A stretch of DNA of 64,000 bases from Ruminococcus sp. (GTDB lineage Bacteria > Bacillota > Clostridia > Oscillospirales > Ruminococcaceae), in NCBI RefSeq assembly GCF_017549005.1, contig NZ_JAFYYT010000047.1, forward strand, positions 62,001-126,000, given 5' to 3'. Positions within the stretch are counted from its first letter, which is position 1; each line of letters opens with the position of its first letter. The notes beneath the pieces are model-generated. The model worked only from the letters and a program-made list of their open reading frames with translations. It ran no database searches and had not been told where the DNA came from. The position numbers were made by a program, and so were the translations under genes. Below are positions 23,701 through 32,800 of the stretch, one piece after another.

Positions 23701-25971
23701 TTATATGCTTTTCCTCAGATACTCCGCTGTTTTTGATTTCTCACAATAAAGCAGTTCCTCCGGCGTACCGCTGAACATGACCTGACCGCCGTTTGAGCCG
23801 CCCTCCGGTCCCATGTCGATGATATAATCCGCCTGTGCGATGAGTTCAAGACGATGCTCCACTATGATGACGGTGTTTCCGTTGTCCATGAGCTTTCGCA
23901 GGAGCGCAAGGAGCTTTTCGATATCCTTGCCGTGAAGTCCCGTACTCGGCTCATCAAGAACATAGACTTCGCCCTGTTTATACAGCTCGCTTGCCAGCTT
24001 CACACGCTGTACCTCACCGCCGGACAGCGTACTTGTTGGCTGTCCGAGGGTGAGATAACCAAGTCCTACATCGATCATACTTTGCAGAGCAGAACGTATC
24101 TTCTTGCTGTCAAAGAAGTCCATAGCTTGCTCGATCGTCAGGCTCATGACCTCCTCGATGTTCATTCCTTTGTAGGTATAGGAAAGCGCAGTCGGGTTAT
24201 AGCGATGACCGCCGCACTCTTCACAGGGAACGACAACAGGCTCGGCAAACGCCATATCGTAGGTGATCTGTCCCGTACCTTTGCAGACCGCACAGCCGCC
24301 CTTTGAATTGTAGCTGAACCAGCTTGCAGCCACACCGTTTTCCTTGCCGAATAGTTTTCTGATCTCGTCCATTACGCCCGTGTAGGTCGCAGGTGTGGAA
24401 CGGATAGATGTGCCGATCGCTTTCTGGTCGATGACGATAGCCTGCGGATTACGCTTCACAAATTCATGGCAAACAAGCGAGCTTTTGCCCGAACCTGCAA
24501 CACCCGTAACAGCAGTCAGAACGCCCTTCGGTATGGTCACGGTCACATTTTTCAGATTGTGACAATGGGCATTTTCGATCAGGAAGCCCTCTGACCATTG
24601 CAGCGGCGAGGTGTTGAGCTGAATCTTCTGCTGCATCATCTGTGCTGTCAGCGTATCCGCAGATTGCAAGCCATTCAGATCGCCCTGATAGACGATCCTG
24701 CCGCCCTGTGTTCCTGCATTTTCGCCAAGCTCGATGATATGGTCTGCAAGCTCTATCATCTGACGGCTGTGCTCCACGATGAACACATTGTTGTGCTTGT
24801 CGCGCAGGTCAATGAGCAGTTTCCCGATGCGCTCCGCATCGGCAGGGTGAAGTCCGGCAGTTGGCTCATCGAAGATGTAGGTGATGTTGGAAAGGCTACT
24901 GCCGAGATTGCGCACCATTTTGATACGCTGTAATTCACCGCCGGAAAGCGTATCGGTTCTTCTTGAAAATGAAAGATAGCCGATGCCCACATCTATCATT
25001 CTCCGGATATACGCCCTGATTTGCTTTGCAAGGGAAATCCCCCTCGGCTCGGTGATCTCATCAAGCACAGGCAGTAGTTCGGTCACTGTCATATCCATGT
25101 AATCTACGATATTCCGTCCGTTGATCTTTGAAGCGAGTGCGGCAGGATTCAAGCCCGTACCGCCGCAGGTCGGGCAATGCCCTTTCTCGACAAGAGACAT
25201 GATCTCGTCCTGCAAACTCTGTTTAAGCTTTGTGATGTCACGGCGGAGATACAGCCGATAGAAACGAGGTATAACACCCTCATAATCCACCTTATCAACT
25301 CGCCCTGTATTGTTGGAGCGTATTTCGACCTGTACTTTCTCTTTTGCGCCCTGTTTGAGTATCTCCATTTCCTCCGCTGAGAAGTCACGCAGTTTCTTGT
25401 GCGGATCAAGCAGCGGATTATTCTGATATAGGTAAGTCTGCCAGCCTGCCGAGAACTGACTGAACTGCAAAGCACCCTCTGCAAGAGTTTTGTCCGGATC
25501 GAACATTTTATCCTCGATCATAACAAGTTGTTCACCGATACCCGTGCAGTCGGGACACATACCCATGGGGTGATTGAAGCTGTACGCCATCGAACCGCCT
25601 GCCGATGGCTGACCGATACGGGAAAACAGCAGTCTCACAAGCGGAGCAACGTCGATCGCCGTTCCGACCGTTGAGCGTGAGCTTGCGCCCATAGCCCTCT
25701 GATCGACCACAATGGACGGTGTGAGATTGCGTATCTCTTCCACCTTCGGACGTTCATAGTGCGGCATCTTGTTACGCAGAAACAGCGGATAGGAACTTTG
25801 CCATTCTCTTGCACTCTCCACCGCTATCGTATCAAAGGCAAGGGAGCTTTTTCCCGAACCCGACACGCCTGCGAATACCACAAGCTGTCCTTTCGGTATC
25901 GTGACGCTGATGTGTTTCAGGTTGTTCTCGCTTGCGCCGATGATCTCTATATTGTCGTTTCGTTCGTTCAT
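23701..25971 (-). CDS. UvrA-like ABC protein (UvrA2 class)
   Basis: 756 residues from ATG 25971, chosen for the AGCAGGAGG site ahead of it. There are two ABC ATPase halves: Walker A GVSGSGKSS and GVAGSGKSS, signature LSGGELQRIKM and LSGGEVQRVKL, Walker B YIFDEPTAGLH and YVLDEPSTGLH. Two zinc knuckles (CPDC/CPTCGGTG and CAVCKGTG/CEECGG) are present. It is shorter than UvrA of nucleotide excision repair (about 940), as in UvrA2/DrrC-type proteins that lack the UvrB-binding insert and often confer drug tolerance. Substrate unknown. Confidence 0.88.
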   Translation of the reverse strand: MNERNDNIEIIGASENNLKHISVTIPKGQLVVFAGVSGSGKSSLAFDTIAVESAREWQSSYPLFLRNKMPHYERPKVEEIRNLTPSIVVDQRAMGASSRSTVGTAIDVAPLVRLLFSRIGQPSAGGSMAYSFNHPMGMCPDCTGIGEQLVMIEDKMFDPDKTLAEGALQFSQFSAGWQTYLYQNNPLLDPHKKLRDFSAEEMEILKQGAKEKVQVEIRSNNTGRVDKVDYEGVIPRFYRLYLRRDITKLKQSLQDEIMSLVEKGHCPTCGGTGLNPAALASKINGRNIVDYMDMTVTELLPVLDEITEPRGISLAKQIRAYIRRMIDVGIGYLSFSRRTDTLSGGELQRIKMVRNLGSSLSNITYIFDEPTAGLHPADAERIGKLLIDLRDKHNNVFIVEHSRQMIELADHIIELGENAGTQGGRIVYQGDLNGLQSADTLTAQMMQQKIQLNTSPLQWSEGFLIENAHCHNLKNVTVTIPKGVLTAVTGVAGSGKSSLVCHEFVKRNPQAIVIDQKAIGTSIRSTPATYTGVMDEIRKLFGKENGVAASWFSYNSKGGCAVCKGTGQITYDMAFAEPVVVPCEECGGHRYNPTALSYTYKGMNIEEVMSLTIEQAMDFFDSKKIRSALQSMIDVGLGYLTLGQPTSTLSGGEVQRVKLASELYKQGEVYVLDEPSTGLHGKDIEKLLALLRKLMDNGNTVIIVEHRLELIAQADYIIDMGPEGGSNGGQVMFSGTPEELLYCEKSKTAEYLRKSI

Positions 25972-26006
25972 TTCTGCGCCTCCTGCTGAATAATTCATGT
26001 ATGGTA

Positions 26007-26035
26007 ATTATACCATATCACGGGCGAAAGGTCAA
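26007..26035 (-). promoter_or_regulatory. Promoter of the UvrA-like gene
   Basis: TTGACC (26030-26035), 17 bases, TATAAT (26007-26012) on the minus strand; the -10 lies in the palindrome GGTAATTATACC. Confidence 0.8.
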
Positions 26036-26137
26036 TCAGCAGATAAGGGCTTCATTTCAATCACAGCGCTATGCACTGGGGAAAATCCACATTTTGCTGC
26101 GCCTTTCACAAGAATTATTACAATCATTCCGATATGC

Positions 26138-26166
26138 TGGACTCCAGTTGTTTTATCGGATATAAT
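26138..26166 (+). promoter_or_regulatory. Promoter of the DUF6061-like/SSB pair
   Basis: TGGACT (26138-26143), 17 bases, TATAAT (26161-26166). Confidence 0.6.
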
Positions 26167-26200
26167 GGATTCACGATAAAACTTATGGAGGTACACAGAT

Positions 26201-26410
26201 ATGTTGAAAACACCCGAATTGGCAATGCCGAGAACGAACAAGATCACTACCGTTTGCAACGGTAAGCGTGAGGTTTGGACGGACTATGAGGATGCCAAGG
26301 CATATTTCCTTGAACTCATGATGTCCACGGACGGCGTGGAGCACGATCGAGCAGAGTGCGTATATATTCAGCTCATGCACGGACTTGATGAGTGTTCGGA
26401 CGAGGATTGA
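26201..26410 (+). CDS. Small conserved element protein (DUF6061-like)
   Basis: 69 residues. The pattern MLKTPELAMPRTNKITTVCNGKREVW, then AKAYFLELMMSTDG and an acidic end, is familiar from small proteins in clostridial mobile elements next to SSB; function unknown. RBS TATGGAGG. It lies 12 bases before the SSB gene. A second, interrupted copy lies at 29630-29845. Confidence 0.7.
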   Translation: MLKTPELAMPRTNKITTVCNGKREVWTDYEDAKAYFLELMMSTDGVEHDRAECVYIQLMHGLDECSDED

Positions 26411-26422
26411 AAGGAGCATACT

Positions 26423-26752
26423 ATGTTGAACAAGATCATGATGTCAGGCAGGCTTCTGACCGAGCCTGCTGTTACAACCAAAGACGACCTCAAATACTGC
26501 AAATTCAGCATCGCTGTTGAGCAGCCTAAGCAGAAAGGTATTGATGCTGTCGAGACAGACACATTCACCTGCCTTGCGTTTGATGACAATGCAAGTGCAG
26601 TGAGCTTTCTCTATTCAAAAGGCGGAACGATCACCTTCGTTGGTTCACTCAGGAATGCTCCCGATAACACAGCTGTTCTCATCGTAGAAGAACTGCACTT
26701 TCAGAACAAGTTTGCTGTTAAGGTGGATACTAATTCAGGTCAGCTTTTTTGA
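26423..26752 (+). CDS. Single-stranded DNA-binding protein-like
   Basis: 109 residues, RBS AAAGGAG. The opening MLNKIMMSGRLLTEPAVTT, KYCKFSIAVEQ and DTFTCLAFDDNA are OB-fold SSB strands; GGTITFVGSL continues the barrel. It lacks the usual acidic C-terminal tip and is shorter than housekeeping SSB (about 150-180). Likely a mobile-element SSB involved in replication or transfer of the element. Confidence 0.75.
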   Translation: MLNKIMMSGRLLTEPAVTTKDDLKYCKFSIAVEQPKQKGIDAVETDTFTCLAFDDNASAVSFLYSKGGTITFVGSLRNAPDNTAVLIVEELHFQNKFAVKVDTNSGQLF

Positions 26753-26842
26753 TATTGTAGGCGGTATGCTCTCAGGCGAACGGAAAAGGTCTGTAATGGC
26801 TTTCGGATGTGGTTTCCGTTCTGTTATCCATAAATATGAAAC

Positions 26843-26875
26843 GAGGCTCTCAGATGGATTTCTGGGAGCCTTTTC
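26843..26875 (+). terminator. Terminator after SSB
   Basis: Stem GGCTCTCAG/CTGGGAGCC (26845-26853 with 26862-26870) then TTTT. Confidence 0.75.
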
Positions 26876-26923
26876 ATATAATGGAACAGTCATTAACTAA
26901 TATGGATTATAGTCTTTTATTCA

Positions 26924-26952
26924 TTGACATATAGCATATAAAATGGTATAAT
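26924..26952 (+). promoter_or_regulatory. Promoter of the MazG-like/helicase operon
   Basis: TTGACA (26924-26929), 17 bases, TATAAT (26947-26952). Confidence 0.9.
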
Positions 26953-26990
26953 TTAAGCAAATAAAAGCCTTTGCTAGGGAGCGTGATAAA

Positions 26991-27314
26991 ATGAGAGCAG
27001 TACACAATAAACTTGTCCGTGACAAAATACCTGAGATAATAGCAAACGCCGGAAAGACGGCACATACCCATATCCTCACAGAAGATGAATACATAGCCGA
27101 GCTGGATAAAAAGCTAGGCGAGGAAGTTGCCGAGTATCAAGTTGATAAGAGTATCGAGGAACTTGCTGATATGCTTGAAGTTATGTACGCTATCGCCCAA
27201 GCAAGAGGGTGGTCGGTATCGGAACTTGAAAAAGTCCGCAGTGAAAAGGCTGAAAAGCGCGGCGGATTCAAGGACAAGATATACCTGGAGTATGTGGAGG
27301 ACGGCAATGAGTGA
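26991..27314 (+). CDS. MazG-like nucleotide pyrophosphohydrolase
   Basis: 107 residues. KLVRDKIPEII opens the fold, and EVAEYQVDKSIEELADMLEVMYA supplies the E-(x)n-EEXXD metal-binding motif of the all-alpha NTP pyrophosphatase (MazG/phosphoribosyl-ATP pyrophosphohydrolase) superfamily. It would hydrolyse a nucleotide to its monophosphate. Its stop overlaps the helicase start (ATGAGTGA), implying joint expression and perhaps a joint task. Confidence 0.85.
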   Translation: MRAVHNKLVRDKIPEIIANAGKTAHTHILTEDEYIAELDKKLGEEVAEYQVDKSIEELADMLEVMYAIAQARGWSVSELEKVRSEKAEKRGGFKDKIYLEYVEDGNE

Positions 27315-29574
27315 ACGACTTGTTACACCGAGCGGAAGCGCACCCGAGAATCTGTTTATAGAGCTTTTTTCGGACGCCTTCGGTGCGGAAAAGGCGGCGT
27401 TTCTTTACCCGCAGTATCACTTCACCGATATATATCAGAACGACCGCTATGCTGATTTCTTCCTTGAAAACGGCGGAAAGCGTATCGCTATCGAGATAGA
27501 TGATGAAGCAAGTCACAATCCGTCTGTTGTATCACGCAATAAGTTTTATGACGATCTGCTGAAACAGAACAGCATGATCCATAACGGGTGGGAAGTTTAC
27601 CGCTGGGCGGTGCGTCAGTTGCAGGTACAGCCCGATACCGTAAAGGACGAACTCAGGATTTTTCTCGGCTCGCATCCGCTGTTTCGTGAAATAGCAGATT
27701 ATCTTCCCGCACAGCGTGGAAAGACTATCAATGCCGAGGATCTACAACTCAAAGAGCATCAACTTGCGGCATTGAAGTCCCTTGAAGAAATGCGTGAACA
27801 TCACGAAACTATCGCACTCCTTTATCATGCAACTGGAACGGGCAAGACCGTTACAGCCGTGAGCGATGCAAAGCGTTGCGGCAAACGCACACTTTTCCTC
27901 GCTCATACAATAGAGCTCGTAAATCAGGCTTATGAAACTTTCAAAAAACTGTGGGAGGGTGTTTCTGTCGGTAAGTTCGGCGATGCGGTCAAGGAACGTG
28001 ACGCTTTTATCGTCTGCGGCAGTATCCAGAGCGTTGCGCTGAACCTTGAAATGTTCCGCGAGGACGAGTTTGAGTATCTCATAATCGACGAGGCTCACCA
28101 CGCTTCTGCTGATACATATCAAAAGGTGCTTGCATATTTCAAACCGAAATTCACGTTGGGACTTACCGCTACTCCAGAGCGTGCAGATGATAAGGATATC
28201 ATCGAAATATTCAAGAATACCGCACACAAGCTGGATATACAGACAGCCGTTGAGATAGGCGAACTTGTGCCTGTTCGCTGTATCCGTATACATACAAATA
28301 TCGACCTGACAAAGGTGCGATTCAACAGTGTGCAGTACAATATCCGTGACCTTGAAAGCAAGATCTTTGTCCCAGAACGGAATACGCTGATCGTGGATAC
28401 TTTCATGGAATATGTCAGCGCCAAACGAACTGTCATTTTCTGTGCAAGTGTAAAACACGCCGAGCAGATAGCGGAGATGATAAGGGAGCGAGGAGTTACC
28501 GCCGCCGCGGTCAGCGGAAGTATGAAATCCTCGGAACGCAAGGAGATGCTTGCGAAGTTCCAGAAAGGCGAGATCAAAGCGATGTGCGCCTGCGACCTGC
28601 TTAATGAGGGCTGGGACTGTCCCGAAACGGAAGTGCTGTTCATGGCAAGACCTACCATGTCGAAGGTTCTGTATACTCAGCAGCTCGGACGAGGCATGAG
28701 ACTTGCGGACGGCAAGGATTTCCTCATGGTGTTTGACTTCGTAGACAACGCGAGCCAGTACAATATGCCTTATTCTCTGCACAGATTATTCAGGCTGAAA
28801 ACGTACCGCCCCGGGCAAATGGTTCTCGGAAAAGACCGTGCCGCCGAAGAAGCGTTATACGAAAAGGGCGAAAAGCCTGTCGCACTTGTAGATTATCCCG
28901 TAAGTGCCACCGACTACGAAGCCGTTGATGTTTTCAACTGGCAGGAAGAAGCTGCTGGAATGATATCTCAGATGGAGTTTATCCGCCGTGTTGATGTGCA
29001 GTCCGAGACAGTTGAGAAATATATCCGTGAAGGAAAGATAATCCCCGACCTGATCGTACCCATGAGCGAGCACAAACAGCTTAAATACTTCACCGAGGAA
29101 ACGCTCGAAGCCACCGCAAAAGCAAACGGCTGGAAACTGATAAACGACAGCAACCGCAAGGAGCTTTTCATGGAAATGGTTGAGCAGATGGATATGAGCT
29201 ACTCCTACAAGCCTGTTCTGCTCAAAGCTATATTTGCCAACGCTGACAACAAAGGGCGTGTCAAACTCGATGATATCTCCGCATACTTCCGCAGTTTCTA
29301 TGAGGAACGCAGAAGCGCAGGGCTTGTGGTCGAGAAGTCCAACAGCATCTTTGCAAAGGGCGGTTATACCGACAAAGATGCTCAACGTAATATCCTCTCC
29401 AATCCCTTCAAGCGTTTTGAGGATATGCAGATGCTCCGCCATACCAAAACTCTCGGCATCATCGAAGTCGAACCGACGGTATGGAAGAATCTTACCGATG
29501 ACGAGGTGCGGAGGATACTGGATATCTGCGATGAGAAGCTGGATAGGTATTATGGGAGGTTTGAGAAGAAATGA
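27307..29574 (+). CDS. SF2 helicase with N-terminal nuclease-like domain
   Basis: 755 residues from the ATG at 27307, inside the end of the MazG-like gene; a longer frame exists but merely overlaps that gene. Residues 13-110 contain DIYQNDRYADFFLENGG...AIEID (Asp50, Glu63, Asp65), resembling a PD-(D/E)XK or DUF559/Vsr-like nuclease. A DEAD/DEAH helicase core follows: ATGTGKT 175-181, DEAH 261-264, GLTATPER, and QQLGRGMRL as motif VI. The C-terminal 250 residues are unassigned. Architecture resembles restriction-type translocases. Together with the MazG-like partner it may be a defence pair (inference). Confidence 0.75.
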   Translation: MSERLVTPSGSAPENLFIELFSDAFGAEKAAFLYPQYHFTDIYQNDRYADFFLENGGKRIAIEIDDEASHNPSVVSRNKFYDDLLKQNSMIHNGWEVYRWAVRQLQVQPDTVKDELRIFLGSHPLFREIADYLPAQRGKTINAEDLQLKEHQLAALKSLEEMREHHETIALLYHATGTGKTVTAVSDAKRCGKRTLFLAHTIELVNQAYETFKKLWEGVSVGKFGDAVKERDAFIVCGSIQSVALNLEMFREDEFEYLIIDEAHHASADTYQKVLAYFKPKFTLGLTATPERADDKDIIEIFKNTAHKLDIQTAVEIGELVPVRCIRIHTNIDLTKVRFNSVQYNIRDLESKIFVPERNTLIVDTFMEYVSAKRTVIFCASVKHAEQIAEMIRERGVTAAAVSGSMKSSERKEMLAKFQKGEIKAMCACDLLNEGWDCPETEVLFMARPTMSKVLYTQQLGRGMRLADGKDFLMVFDFVDNASQYNMPYSLHRLFRLKTYRPGQMVLGKDRAAEEALYEKGEKPVALVDYPVSATDYEAVDVFNWQEEAAGMISQMEFIRRVDVQSETVEKYIREGKIIPDLIVPMSEHKQLKYFTEETLEATAKANGWKLINDSNRKELFMEMVEQMDMSYSYKPVLLKAIFANADNKGRVKLDDISAYFRSFYEERRSAGLVVEKSNSIFAKGGYTDKDAQRNILSNPFKRFEDMQMLRHTKTLGIIEVEPTVWKNLTDDEVRRILDICDEKLDRYYGRFEKK

Positions 29575-29629
29575 GATTATCATTTGATACCTCTTTATCA
29601 GAAAAATACAACAGCTCTGCACAGAAGCT

Positions 29630-29845
29630 ATGTTGAAAACACCTGAATTGGCAATGCCGAGATCGAGTAAGGTTACTATCGTTTATAATGGTAAGCGTGA
29701 GGTTTGGACGGACTACGAAGAAGCCAAGGCATATTTCCTTGAACTCATGATGTCCACGGACGGCTAAGAACACGAACGAGCAGAGTGTGTTTACATTCAG
29801 CTCCTTCACGGGTTGGAGGAATGTTCGGACGAGGACGAATATTAA
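29630..29845 (+). pseudogene. Interrupted second copy of the DUF6061-like gene
   Basis: This stretch reads MLKTPELAMPRSSKVTIVYN and continues nearly identical to the intact copy at 26201, but has TAA at 29765-29767 after STDG. Beyond it, EHERAECVYIQLLHGLEE continues in the same frame to TAA at 29843. No ribosome site of note precedes it. It therefore looks like a pseudogene and forms a direct repeat with 26201-26410 around the SSB-MazG-helicase segment. Confidence 0.8.
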
Positions 29846-29881
29846 AAAAGCAGGGCGTTGCTGTTGATTGGCAATGCCCTG
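29844..29881 (-). terminator. Terminator of the Wadjet operon
   Basis: Stem CAGGGCGTTGC/GCAATGCCCTG (29851-29861 with 29871-29881) and six T on the minus strand, just after the jetC stop. Confidence 0.85.
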
Positions 29882-29890
29882 TTGCTATTA

Positions 29891-32800
29891 TCAAAAAAGT
29901 GAAAGCTGTTCCGACAAATAATAAGCGTGTTCCATATGCTGTTTAGCCTCGGCTTCCAGTATTTCCATGTTTGATAGCGGAAGACTTTTAAAACGAAGCT
30001 GATATACCATATCGAAAAAGCTCGTTACAGCAGCTGTACCAAGATGTGTCAGGCAGATCAGCTGAATATGGAAATGCCGTGCAATACGGAACATCGGTTC
30101 AAGAAGATGCGGTGATGAGATAGGTCCGAACGGATTATCAAGAATCAACACTCCACTTGTAGTGCTCAGACTACTCGTTAGACTCCGTGTGTAATTCATT
30201 ACGGAAACGATCAGTGAGAACAATACAACAAACTGTTCTCCCCCAGAATTAGCTTTCAATGCGTCCTGCCATGAACGATAACGGCTGTTCTGGACATTCT
30301 TATCAATCTTGAAAACAATGATTGGAATGGTCTCTTTGCCGATATAGCAATTCAGAAGCCGCCTGATTGCCAGATGTTCGTGATGTGATTTTGCCGAAGA
30401 ATCCTGTTCGGACAGATATTTTTTCACCTGCTCTGTAATATACTGATTTATCCTTTCAGCAGGCTGCTCGCTCACGGGTTCAATGACAGGCAGATCAATT
30501 CGTATCATCTGTTTTTTCGCATTACCGATCTGTATCGTTGACTTCTTTGATAGTATCGTAAGATTCTCATACAGCCGTCCGACACGCTGAAGACAATTTG
30601 TGACAAGCTGCTTTCTGCTGTCCTCAACATCTTTTAGCAAAACAGCAAGCTGAGCGATGCGATCCTGATAACGTTTTATATCACCTTCTGTACGCTCGTA
30701 AAGCGTGAAGTATTTATCACCTGCGATATCATGATTGTCGATAACAGATAAAATACCGTCAAGCGTTCCCGTAAACAAGGTGTGCGTGTTTCTGAACGGT
30801 TCAAGCTCTGTGCTGTGATACTTCTTCGTTTTGCTTTCGGTTTGTTTCAATTTTTCAATGCAGTTCTCTATGGTATCACGAAGTTCGTTGGTATCTTGCA
30901 GACCATCTGACAGTTTTGGCGTGTAATCTGCATATTCCACTTTAAATCGTTCTGCATATTTAGATGTATATTTACGGTCTGCATTCAAATCAGTCAATTT
31001 ATCCGCACATTCATGTTCAACCTTTTCAGAATCACATAAAGCAGACATACATTCTGCTATACGGCGTTCAAAATCCGCCCCCACTTCTGATCGTGGCAGA
31101 AGCTCGGTATGCAATTCTGAGAGCTTAGCCTTTGCCTGTTCAAATGCGCTTTCGGCTCTAGCATGACATTCCACAGCAGCCGAATACTGTTCGGAAGCCT
31201 GATCACATTCCTTTTGCGCCTGAGCAGACATTTCCGCTACACGATGATAAGCATCGTCGGAATATGTGGTGCTTTCATATTCTGTTGGTTCAATATGAAA
31301 TCTTTGAATGCCTTTTTCTTTTGTTCCTATGCTCTTCTGCACCTTTTGCAGTTGTCTATTAAGCTCCTGAAGATTTGCAGAATGACTCTCCTGATACATA
31401 CGATATTCTGCAAGCATTGCAGAATAATCTTCGGAAAGCACTTCTGCTTTCGGTGTGTCTTTAAGCTCGACAGTCAAATTCTGATATTCTGTCAGTTTTT
31501 CATTGAAATGCTTGATTTTGTCGTCGCATTCCTGTATGATCTCTGTAATCCTGCCTTCTTTCCTTTGCTCTGACTCGATCTGAGCGGCAAGCTGTTTGCA
31601 GGCTGATTCCATATCAGTTATTTGTCTGCTTAGTTCTTCATATTGCGAAATTGTACTGCAAATACGCTCAAATTCTTTTTGATTATTTTCTGTCTGGCGT
31701 AAAATGCGTTGCTCTGCATCTATAAGTTCACGAAGTTCCTCTGTGCGCTTTTTGATATCCGCTTTTCTTTTGTCAAGCGCTGATAGCTTATCTTGTATGG
31801 TTCGGAGTTCCAATTGACAGGAAATGATCTGTTCCTGTATACGCTGTTCATAATCATCGGTATATGTAAATGCTGTGAGTATATGGCGTTCTGATTCCCA
31901 CTCTCTTATCTGACGCTTAATATGTTCAATCTCAGCTTTTGCATCATTAAGTCTTTGCTGTATGAGATCTTTGTAAGCAGAGGCATCACTAAAGTATTCC
32001 TTATCAAATGCAGAGAGGAACCGGTTATGCTCACTCCATTTCCCGTCAGCCATATCGGCAAGCTCAGAACGTGTATATACCGGAATAACAGCCGACAGCC
32101 ATAAATCTGTTGTTTGTGACAGCAGCTTTATCTGCTCTTTTTCGGAATCAACTATGACGGCATAAGCGACAAGCGGATTGACTGCAAGAATATCCTCACG
32201 TATTCTGAGTGACTGAAAATTCAGATAATGCTCGCCTGTTTGGAAAGAAACGCCCGATTCCTGCAAGAAGTCAACTGCTGTTTTAGAAAGGTGTAGCTGT
32301 CCTGCTTCAATACATCTGAGCTGTTCTGTAAGCAATTCAGCTGAATGCTCGGTTTGTCTCAGTTGTTCTCTCAGCTTTGCAAGTATATTATCAAGATTTG
32401 TTATCGGCTCATCAGTAAACAACCGGCTTTCAGGTATTGACAGATGCTCCAGTACAGAAAGAACAGAGTTATACGCATCGCTGTATTGTTTCATTGCGGT
32501 CTCATGCTGTTGCAGGCTGACATTACAATTTGCCCGTGTCTCAGTCAGCTCTGTGCGCTCTGCATCCTGAGCATCAAGCTCCTGCCCGAGCTGTTCTGCT
32601 TCATTTTGACATCTTTCAATTTCGTTATTTGCATTTTTGATCATTTTATCATAGCCCAAACGGATACTCTCGATATCCTCCTTAGAATAACTGCCGTCAA
32701 GCATGACCGTGATGTGTAAAGCAAGCTCTGACAGCCCCCGATTGATCTGCTCATGCATTATTTTTTGGCTGCCGATAGTCTGATTTAAGCTGGTACTATT

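Noticed and set aside
27127-27306. N-terminal extension of the helicase overlapping the MazG-like gene
   Set aside because: The extension is the MazG gene in a shifted frame; an ATG at 27307 coupled to the MazG stop begins the conserved region.
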